From: Phycisphaerae bacterium
Lineage (GTDB): Bacteria; Planctomycetota; Phycisphaerae; SM23-33
Reading direction: 5' to 3'
Assembly (NCBI GenBank): GCA_022866005.1
Contig: JALHTV010000296.1
Span: 1-6,752 of the forward strand
DNA length: 6,752 nt
This document shows positions 1-5,546 of the stretch, piece after piece. Position 1 is the stretch's first letter. Each line of letters opens with the position of its first letter. The notes under the pieces are model-generated. The model saw nothing but the letters and a program-made list of their open reading frames with translations. It was not told the DNA's origin and searched no databases. Position numbers and translations under genes: made by a program.

Positions 1-1341
1 GCGCTCGGTGATGCTTTCTTGGACGTTCGCAAGGCGGCGAAGTTCGCCTCAGTTGCAGTGGGGGCGAGCCTGGCACCGGAGCTGATGAAATTGGCCAGGG
101 GCATGATCGCTGGTGTGGCCAGGGTCACGGCGTGGATTCAGGCACACCGCGAACTGGCGGTGATGGCCCTGAGGGTTGGGGGCGCCATCGTGGGGGTTGG
201 CGCGGCCTTGGTCGCGATGGGGGCGGCCCTGAAGCTCGCGGCCTTCGCCGCCGGGGGCCTTGCCCTGATGATCACACTGCCCGCCCGGGCGCTCCTGCTT
301 ACCGTCGGGATCATCAAGGGCGCCGTCGTCGCGCTGATGAGCCTCCACGGGATCATGCTCGGCGTGGGGGCAGCCTTTGTAATCGCCAGCGGGGCGGGGA
401 GCAAGGCCCTGAGTTGGCTGGGCGAGCGGTTCAGGGACTTGCGGGACGTGGCCTTGGAGGCCTGGAGCGGTATTGCCGATGCCCTGGCCGCTGGCGATAT
501 CCCCACGGCGGCGCAGATCCTCTGGGCGGCGCTGAAACTCGAATGGGTCAAGGGCAGGCAATCCCTCGAGGGAGTCTGGCGGGGCGCCAAGGATGCGTTC
601 CTTGACGTCTTCGACGCGATCAAGTTCGGCGGCTGGGCACTCTGGGCCGACTTTGTCGCCGGCATGCAGTCGATGTGGGCTCTCGGCTTGGGCGCGATGG
701 GGAAAGTGATGACCCAATGGGCGATATCGCGCGCCTCTGCAATCAATGACGTGTCGGTAGGGCTGGCGGTTTTCAAGGAGATGTATGAAGGGAAGCCGGG
801 ATCAGAATCAAGGATTGATGCGATCTACAACCTGCGGGACCAAATGCGGGCCGATCTCGAAAAGACGAGGACGGAAGCCTGGAGTGCCGCCGACCTGGTG
901 ACGGCGCAGGCCCTGTTGGATGCGGCCGCCCAGAAAGAGCAGACCTATCTGGAGATCGCCAAGGCGGACCAGGCCACCGGGGCGGCGCGGGCCGAGGCGA
1001 CGCGGAAGGAGCTTGCCGCCAGCCGCGCCGAACTGGCGAAGGCCATTGAGGACTACTATGAGGCCCTGGCCTATGGGGCACAGTCCAAGTGGCTGAGCGA
1101 GGGCGGATCGGCGGCGATGGATCGTCTCCGGGGCAGCCGCCTTGCCATCGAGGGCGCTGGTGGCGCCGGCGGTCTGGGTGTGGGCGTATCGGGTACGTTT
1201 GCGGCGGCGGCGGTGCGCTCACTGGAGGCCCCCCGGCTCGACCGCATCGCCAAGGCGGCCGAAGCAACGGCCGAGGCCGCCCAGCAGACGGCCGCGAATA
1301 CCCGGTCCCTGCGCGATGCCACCGGGCCGCAGTTCGCTTAG
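1..1341 (+). CDS. Phage tail tape-measure protein, C-terminal part (5' end outside window)
   Basis: The frame is open from base 1 to the TAG at 1339-1341, so 446 residues of a longer protein are visible and no start in the window should be trusted. Tape-measure proteins set tail length and travel down the tail tube during DNA injection. Visible here: a very hydrophobic Ala/Gly/Val/Leu block at about fragment residues 52-132, as is common in tape measures; an amphipathic section with the phrase GDIPTAAQILWAALKLEW (about 165-182); a charged, Ala-rich helical stretch (about 270-355); a Gly-rich linker; and a terminal SGTF...DRIAKAAEATAEAAQQTA segment, a tail-end style I associate with tape measures ending in a helical stalk. 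It is the first visible gene of a tight rightward operon of tail genes. The family call rests on composition, architecture and neighbours, with no enzymatic motif available. DAFLDV occurs twice (see findings). Confidence 0.85.
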   Translation, partial: ALGDAFLDVRKAAKFASVAVGASLAPELMKLARGMIAGVARVTAWIQAHRELAVMALRVGGAIVGVGAALVAMGAALKLAAFAAGGLALMITLPARALLLTVGIIKGAVVALMSLHGIMLGVGAAFVIASGAGSKALSWLGERFRDLRDVALEAWSGIADALAAGDIPTAAQILWAALKLEWVKGRQSLEGVWRGAKDAFLDVFDAIKFGGWALWADFVAGMQSMWALGLGAMGKVMTQWAISRASAINDVSVGLAVFKEMYEGKPGSESRIDAIYNLRDQMRADLEKTRTEAWSAADLVTAQALLDAAAQKEQTYLEIAKADQATGAARAEATRKELAASRAELAKAIEDYYEALAYGAQSKWLSEGGSAAMDRLRGSRLAIEGAGGAGGLGVGVSGTFAAAAVRSLEAPRLDRIAKAAEATAEAAQQTAANTRSLRDATGPQFA

Positions 1342-1359
1342 CAGGGATAGGAGTTACTG

Positions 1360-2241
1360 ATGAGCATCAGCGTTCGACGCGCAGCCTCCGGGGATATTCA
1401 CGGGCTCAACACGGCTGAGCAGATGTGGGTCATCACAGGCACCGCCGATGAAAATGAGGCATTAGAGGCGCTGTGTGACGACGCCCCGATGACCATCCCC
1501 AAGTTGACGGGCTATCTTGTCCGCAAGGACGTCCAGGTCGAGGCGGTGTTCATCGACCCGGCGCGGCCGGAGCGATGCAGCTGGCGCGGTCGGGCCATCT
1601 ATCAGTCTCCCGACGTTACTAGCTGGCACTTCTCGACGCGGAAGACGCTGGGAAGCAAATCCATTCGCGGCAGCACCCGGGCCGGCACGATGCACGTCAA
1701 GCGCTCGTTGAGCACCGTCGGGGCCTATGGCACCGGCGCGACGGCGGGCGACAATGACGGGTTCATCGGCCTCAAGCCCACCAGCGAGGGAGGTGTGGAC
1801 ATCGAGGGGGCGGACATGGTCACGCGGGGTTGCGACTTCCAGGTCCTGGCGGTCTACGCCACCGGCAGTTACCCCTCCCTGGGCGCCATTTATGCCCTCA
1901 GCGGCTGCACGAATAGCGGCCCAGTCACCATCACGGACAGCGAAACGGGCCTGACGATCTCCGCCGCGATCGGGGAGTTGCTCTACCACGGCGGCGACTT
2001 CGGGGACAAGCGCGACGACGGCGGCCTGGAGTGGCTTCATCACTTCAGCATGTCTCCGAATGCCACGGGCTTGATCATCGGAGACATCACCGGCATCGCC
2101 AAGAAGGGGTGGGAGTACCTGTGGGCCCGGCATCGAGAGGAGCCCAACGAGACGCTGGGCCTGCTTGCCCCGAAGGCCGTGGCGGCCTACGTCGAAAGAA
2201 TGTATCCCTCGGCCAGTTTCGCTCCCCTGGGGCTTACCTGA
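1360..2241 (+). CDS. Phage tail protein of unknown function, immediately after the tape measure
   Basis: A 293-residue soluble protein with no signal peptide or membrane segment. The ATG at 1360 is preceded by AGGAG at 1349-1353 with a 6-base spacer, which supports the start; the gap to the tape-measure stop is 18 bases. The position directly after a tape measure is where distal-tail and tail-tip proteins are encoded, so a structural role is inferred. The N-terminal part (about 20-85) has a WVITGTADENEALEAL phrase followed by alternating hydrophobic/polar residues that suggest beta structure. The middle (about 120-205) is rich in Gly, Thr and Ser. The most distinctive part is about 223-258, with several Trp residues and a GLIIGDITGIAKKGWEYLW phrase, then a short helical end. 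I do not recognise a named family. A distal tail or baseplate hub role is possible but not shown by any motif. Confidence 0.8.
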   Translation: MSISVRRAASGDIHGLNTAEQMWVITGTADENEALEALCDDAPMTIPKLTGYLVRKDVQVEAVFIDPARPERCSWRGRAIYQSPDVTSWHFSTRKTLGSKSIRGSTRAGTMHVKRSLSTVGAYGTGATAGDNDGFIGLKPTSEGGVDIEGADMVTRGCDFQVLAVYATGSYPSLGAIYALSGCTNSGPVTITDSETGLTISAAIGELLYHGGDFGDKRDDGGLEWLHHFSMSPNATGLIIGDITGIAKKGWEYLWARHREEPNETLGLLAPKAVAAYVERMYPSASFAPLGLT

Positions 2242-2242
2242 G

Positions 2243-3070
2243 ATGGACGACCTGCAGAACGTATCGCCTGGCCAGCCTCTGCGGATCCCTGCCAGGGTTT
2301 GGAACGCCATGCTGGCGGTGGTCCGCGATGGCCCCCAGGACGGGCGTCTTGGCGGGCCCTTCGGCGGCCCGGGCGCCCGTTGCGGCCGCGTGCGGAACGA
2401 CACCGCGGCGACAATCCCCCGCTTCGGCATCCTCGGCCTGGACGGCCCGGTGTTCGATCCCGGCCAGGACGAGAGCGCGTTCCTAGCCGCGCCGCTGGTC
2501 CTGGCCGGCTCTATGCCGGATAGCGACCTCCACACCGACGGGCGGTTTGCGATCGCGTTGACCCCGATCAAGGCCGCCGCACTGGGGCCGGCCGTGCTGG
2601 CAGGGGTCTGTGCGGTCCGCCTGGAAGTGGCCGAGGCGATGGCCGCTGTCCGGTTCGCGGACATCAAGGACGGTTCCGCCGCGGTCCTGGCCGCGGCGCC
2701 GACCGGCCCGGCGGTTATCCTCTGGCGTGATCCCGGCAGCGGGGCTTGGCCGCGGACGGTCTGGGGCCTGGTTCGACTGGGCGCGGTGGCGGGCGCGGTG
2801 GGCCCCGCGCCGTTCTATCCCGCCAAGGTCATTGACTCGCTGGGCAGTGCGGCCTACAATGTCTTGGAGCAGGTGTGTACAGGCGCCGGCACATTCGCAG
2901 ACAAAGGGGGGGCCTCGACCCTCACGGCGTACAACTTGGCCGAGTTGACTTTGGGGCCTGGAGGTGCTGTTGATGACGATGAAATCGTTATGGTTACACC
3001 CATCGTGGACACAGGCTCTGTTACTCGCTACATCTTTGATCATCCTGTTTACGCCAAGTACCTGGATTGA
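2243..3070 (+). CDS. Phage virion-type protein, probable tail tip or fibre-connector component
   Basis: A 275-residue protein whose ATG lies one base after the previous stop (TGA 2239-2241, ATG 2243). This arrangement favours translational coupling; no strong Shine-Dalgarno is present. The frame is open further upstream to 2165, but that would overlap the previous gene by 77 bases. The N-terminus has a short helix with IPARVWNAML (residues 15-24), a phrase I associate with many prophage structural proteins. A Gly/Pro-rich segment (30-50) and a beta-rich core (about 60-182) follow; the core contains PRFGILGLDGPVF and ends in TVWGLVRLG. A second part (about 190-275) contains TAYNLAEL and is rich in Val, Asp and Thr. 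No catalytic motif is visible. Base composition falls sharply at about codon 240, so the C-terminal 35 residues and the next gene may have a different history. The structural role is inferred from operon position. Confidence 0.8.
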   Translation: MDDLQNVSPGQPLRIPARVWNAMLAVVRDGPQDGRLGGPFGGPGARCGRVRNDTAATIPRFGILGLDGPVFDPGQDESAFLAAPLVLAGSMPDSDLHTDGRFAIALTPIKAAALGPAVLAGVCAVRLEVAEAMAAVRFADIKDGSAAVLAAAPTGPAVILWRDPGSGAWPRTVWGLVRLGAVAGAVGPAPFYPAKVIDSLGSAAYNVLEQVCTGAGTFADKGGASTLTAYNLAELTLGPGGAVDDDEIVMVTPIVDTGSVTRYIFDHPVYAKYLD

Positions 3071-3077
3071 GCCGCAG

Positions 3078-4097
3078 ATGGCTTACAACCCCTCATGGAC
3101 TAATGGCAACGGCAGCGGTCGGCTAGTTGCTGGCGAACACCACGTCTCCTTGATTGACGCTCAGGAGATTGCTGATGCAATCAACCGCCGCCGCATTCTA
3201 ACCTACCAGGCCACGCAGGACTTCAGCTCGCACCTGTACAGCGGTGCGCCCGTCCGGGCCTCGACGATCGACACCGCCGGCACGCCGCCGTTCCACAATT
3301 TCCGCACCGCCCTCACCGTCACCGTGCTGATCCCCCCTCCCGGTTCGATGGGCGGCGACCCCGCCACGCCGACCGCTATGGAGTGGCTGTGGCCTATCAA
3401 CGACGGTGACGAGGGTAAGGTCATCAAGTCAGGTTTGTCGACACTTCCTCCTGGCACCGTCGGCTTGCTGCCCAAGATCAACGGCACGAACAACTGGACC
3501 GACCCCGCCCTCGAAGAGGGGGTTACCTACATACGCACCGCACACTTCAACGAGCTGCGACAGGCAGTAGAGTACATCCGCCGTGGGCGGTGGGAAATGC
3601 CTGTTTACTGGATCAGCGGACTGTTCTCGCTGGAGCCCGATACTCCCTGGACGCCTGGGTTCGTGGCCCACACCTCCACCGCCGAGCTGCGCAATTGCGG
3701 GTATGCCGTAATCCGGGGGGGTGTTAGCTACCAGTATGGGCTGATCGACGTGACAGCTCGCGCTAGCAGCGTGTTCGAAATCACCGCCGACCGTGATTGC
3801 ACTGTAGAGGTACGCTTGATCTTCATCGACATCGACTGGGAAGATCCGCCCTGCTGGAATTCTCCGTGGACGGCCCCGGGCGGTCTTGTCGACTCCGTTT
3901 CAATGGGGCAGATAGAACTTACCGCGGGCGTGCCTGGGCAGCTCAGTGGCCCTGATGTCGCCGCAGGGTTTCAATACGCGATAAACTTCCCTGGGAAGCA
4001 AGGCTATCTAATCCGGCGAATGGATACAGCCTGGGAGAGCGTCGCGGTGTCCTCGCGTATCATTGTCGAGTTTGATCTCGACAGCCCGCCCAACTGA
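3078..4097 (+). CDS. Phage tail-tip/fibre-like protein with two copies of a short helical 'ELR-type' motif
   Basis: A 339-residue protein. The ATG at 3078 lies 7 bases after the previous stop; a GTG at 2964 is in frame, but starting there would overlap the previous gene by over 100 bases and add a segment unlike the rest. Two related helical stretches stand out: residues 23-44 (LIDAQEIADAINRRR) and residues 139-172 (TDPALEEGVTYIRTAHFNEL followed by RQAVEYIRR). The second resembles a short module I recall from the ends of secreted bacterial proteins and phage proteins, in which a 'tD..l..GvT.ir..H..ELR.av..lR' pattern forms a small helical unit. The C-terminal half (about 175-339) is rich in aromatic residues and alternating hydrophobics, suggesting a beta-sandwich such as a receptor-binding or carbohydrate-binding head. 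As the last large gene of the tail block, it is a candidate host-contact protein. That role is inference. Confidence 0.8.
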   Translation: MAYNPSWTNGNGSGRLVAGEHHVSLIDAQEIADAINRRRILTYQATQDFSSHLYSGAPVRASTIDTAGTPPFHNFRTALTVTVLIPPPGSMGGDPATPTAMEWLWPINDGDEGKVIKSGLSTLPPGTVGLLPKINGTNNWTDPALEEGVTYIRTAHFNELRQAVEYIRRGRWEMPVYWISGLFSLEPDTPWTPGFVAHTSTAELRNCGYAVIRGGVSYQYGLIDVTARASSVFEITADRDCTVEVRLIFIDIDWEDPPCWNSPWTAPGGLVDSVSMGQIELTAGVPGQLSGPDVAAGFQYAINFPGKQGYLIRRMDTAWESVAVSSRIIVEFDLDSPPN

Positions 4098-4119
4098 CCA
4101 AGGATCCCAGCGAGCGCCG

Positions 4120-4395
4120 GTGGTGACTGGCGGAAGCGCGCCTTCCGGCGCCAGGCAAGAGCTGAGGATTCCCAGGGTATCTACCGAGGTCGAGCACGAG
4201 CGCATCGCGGCCTGTGTGGATTGCCCCCATCAACGCCAAGAGATGGTGGGCGGCAAGCCGCGGACGTGTTGTTCCCTATTGCCGCCAGAGAAAGGGGAGG
4301 GCTGCGCCTTGCGGGCGTTTCTGCGCCGGGTTGATTCCGTCTGTCCGGCTGACCCGCCCCGATGGAACCCTACGGTCCCGTCTGGACATTCATAA
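4120..4395 (+). CDS. Small six-cysteine protein at the end of the tail operon
   Basis: Starting at the GTG at 4120, this gives 91 residues. An upstream in-frame TTG at 4063 would give 110 residues but overlaps the preceding gene by 35 bases; GTG 4123 is another possibility. The start is uncertain because an AAGGAT at 4100-4105 is too far away for a standard ribosome site. The gene is supported by its cysteine pattern: C32-x2-C35, C50-C51, C62 and C75-P, with PRW shortly after. Regularly spaced cysteines like these usually bind Zn or an iron-sulfur cluster. Short proteins of the C..C / C / C / CP..W kind are familiar to me from prophage tail operons, without an assigned function. Metal-binding tail-tip proteins are known in other phages (the lambda gpL family carries an iron-sulfur centre), which makes a virion role plausible. 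The last 26 bases overlap the convergent gene ending at 4370. Confidence 0.65.
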   Translation: MVTGGSAPSGARQELRIPRVSTEVEHERIAACVDCPHQRQEMVGGKPRTCCSLLPPEKGEGCALRAFLRRVDSVCPADPPRWNPTVPSGHS

Positions 4396-5056
4396 CTTGC
4401 AGGGTGATCTGCGTGGGGGACTCGGCTCCTTCCGGCAGAGTTTCGACCCTCTCCACGTCGCCTGTAATGCTGATCGTCACTGCGGGTTGGCCGGTGATGA
4501 CGAAGGCCGGGGGGGCGGAGAAGATAAATGTTGCCTGGACGATGGGCCCGCCGCGGGCGGGCCGCGTCGTGGCGGTGCCGCCGGGGGTGAGGGCCCCCGG
4601 ATCCACGAGGGTGATCTCCCACTGGCCAGCCTTGGTCGGCACAACTCCTATGCCCAGGAGGGCCATCTTGCCTGAGAACCGACAGCCGGCGGAGGCGCGA
4701 ACCTGCACCGCGTTCATCTTGGCGAGGCCGGTCAAGGTGATCTCCCTCTTGGGCCGCGGTTGAGCGGGCGGCGGGCTGCTCGCGGCGTTGGCGTTCCTCA
4801 GTCCAGCGACTTCGGCCTGCAGTTTGGCCTTGTCCTGTTTCAGTTGGTCTACCTCTTTCTGGAGCTCCTTCACCCGAGCATCGAGCTTCCGTATCCGCTC
4901 CCGGAGGTTGCGGATGAGCAGATACTGGTCTGGGCCCAGGGGCGCTGCCGTCTTTACTCCCGTGGCCTCGGCCGCCAGCGCGAGGATGGTTACCAGCGAG
5001 GCCGATAGAACGATTCGCGGGAGGCGCCAGCGAGCCGGGAGTTGAGGGGGTGTCAT
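4370..5056 (-). CDS. Secreted or membrane-anchored coiled-coil protein with C-terminal beta-type domain, unknown function
   Basis: A 228-residue protein with an excellent ribosome site (AAAGGAG at 5064-5070, 7 bases before the ATG). The N-terminus is basic and then hydrophobic (IVLSASLVTILALAAEA, residues 15-31). This reads as a signal peptide with possible cleavage after the AEA at 29-31, or as an uncleaved anchor. Residues about 44-88 form a textbook coiled coil: Leu at 51, 58, 65, 72, 79 and 86 exactly every seven residues, with I48, I55, V62, V69, K76 and V83 at the matching 'a' positions. Such I/V-L cores favour parallel dimers or trimers, and the lone buried Lys is a typical specificity residue. 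A Pro-rich linker (93-103) leads to a domain of about 120 residues with alternating hydrophobics and a single Cys at 125, probably beta-rich and outside the cytoplasm. It opposes the tail operon and follows the zinc-ribbon gene by 50 bases. Possible roles include a lysogenic-conversion protein or a spanin-like lysis factor; neither is demonstrated. Confidence 0.88.
   Translation of the reverse strand: MTPPQLPARWRLPRIVLSASLVTILALAAEATGVKTAAPLGPDQYLLIRNLRERIRKLDARVKELQKEVDQLKQDKAKLQAEVAGLRNANAASSPPPAQPRPKREITLTGLAKMNAVQVRASAGCRFSGKMALLGIGVVPTKAGQWEITLVDPGALTPGGTATTRPARGGPIVQATFIFSAPPAFVITGQPAVTISITGDVERVETLPEGAESPTQITLQVMNVQTGP
4545..4563. repeat. GC-only hairpin inside the coiled-coil gene
   Basis: Perfect 8-base arms GGCCCGCC (4545-4552) and GGCGGGCC (4556-4563) flank a 3-base loop. 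There is no T tract on either side, so it is not a standard terminator. It lies about 150 bases past the end of the convergent tail operon, inside the opposing coding region, and could pause transcription there, but GC-rich coding sequence can produce such arms by chance. Confidence 0.3.
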
Positions 5057-5063
5057 GGGATTG

Positions 5064-5070
5064 CTCCTTT
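5064..5070 (-). promoter_or_regulatory. Strong ribosome binding site
   Basis: AAAGGAG sits 7 bases before the ATG at 5056. It is the best Shine-Dalgarno match in the window and fixes the start of the coiled-coil protein. It also shows that the larger overlapping frame starting at 5090 is not the one translated. A CCTAGG palindrome lies just upstream. Confidence 0.8.
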
Positions 5071-5106
5071 CCTAGGTTGTAATCAGACAATGTGCGGCTC
5101 TCCCGG

Positions 5107-5361
5107 TCATGCCCTCTGGAAAGTCGCCCTGCAATTCGTGCACTGCCACACGCGCGTTCGCGTGCCTCCCATGCCCAAGGCCAGGATGATCATCAGCAGC
5201 CCGATGATCGCGCCGACGATCGTCCAGAACAAGGTCACGAGGATGACCAAGCCCAAGACCAGCACGAGTAGGGCCTTGATGATGCCGACGACATTGCCCC
5301 TCGACCGGGTGCGTCTCCGCATCGGCCAGGCGCAGTAGGGGCAGATGGGCTTACCTTGCAT
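5107..5361 (-). CDS. Small zinc-ribbon membrane protein, LITAF-like layout (CxxC - membrane hairpin - CxxC)
   Basis: An 84-residue protein. The first zinc-binding half-site is CPYC at residues 7-10, followed by a basic patch (RRRTRSR, 15-21). A hydrophobic stretch of about 40 residues (24-62) is long enough for two short membrane passes. The second half-site is CTNC at 74-77, followed by RATFQRA. Both CxxC pairs would lie on the same side of the membrane and could join into one ribbon, with the hairpin as an insertion. This order (CPxC, hydrophobic insertion, CxNCRA) is the layout of the LITAF domain, a membrane-inserting zinc ribbon best known from eukaryotes. The resemblance is judged by eye, and the hydrophobic part here is longer than in eukaryotic LITAF. 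GGGG at 5370-5373 lies 8 bases before the ATG. The frame extends upstream to an ATG at 5466, which would give 119 residues and add three cysteines, but the extension has no clear ribosome site. It likely shares a transcript with the next gene. Confidence 0.8.
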   Translation of the reverse strand: MQGKPICPYCAWPMRRRTRSRGNVVGIIKALLVLVLGLVILVTLFWTIVGAIIGLLMIILALGMGGTRTRVWQCTNCRATFQRA

Positions 5362-5517
5362 TATGGATTCCCCGTGGCAGTCGCCGCCACACGCGGGCGC
5401 CGCCAGGCGCGGGCAGTCTGCGACCAGCAGAGAGACCCGGCCCGGTCGGCGCACCGCATGGATCATCCGAGCTGTGGCGAGACAACGATAGTGCTGGCCG
5501 CAGAATCATCATCCTGA

Positions 5518-5546
5518 ATCCTACCCTCTCTACCCGGTCCCGTCAA
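5518..5546 (-). promoter_or_regulatory. Candidate sigma70-type promoter for the two cargo genes
   Basis: On the minus strand, TTGACG (5541-5546, five of six matches to the -35 consensus) is followed after exactly 17 bases by TAGGAT (5518-5523, four of six matches to the -10 consensus). The -35 overlaps the integrase stop codon (5543-5545), so this promoter would begin a separate transcript for the zinc-ribbon and coiled-coil genes, with a leader of about 150 bases. The rest of the 5362-5542 gap shows no other clear element. The host's sigma preferences are unknown, so this is a sequence match only. Confidence 0.5.

Noticed and set aside
49..717. Two long minus-strand frames opposite the tape-measure gene
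   Set aside because: Their translations are low-complexity shadows of the GC-rich tape-measure codons, without ribosome sites or recognisable domains.
1462..2667. A 401-codon open frame on the minus strand opposite two tail genes
   Set aside because: It spans the junction of two well-supported plus-strand genes and is rich in Arg, Pro, Gly and Ala, with no domain-like phrases. Long antisense frames are expected in GC-rich coding DNA.
2964..3077. Earlier GTG start for the 3078-4097 gene
   Set aside because: It would overlap the previous gene by over 100 bases and add a segment with no relation to the rest of the protein. The ATG 7 bases after the previous stop is the natural start.
4230..5090. 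A 286-codon minus-strand frame overlapping the coiled-coil gene
   Set aside because: The coiled-coil frame has the strong ribosome site, signal peptide and perfect heptads. This other frame is Arg/Gly/Pro-rich and has no ribosome site.
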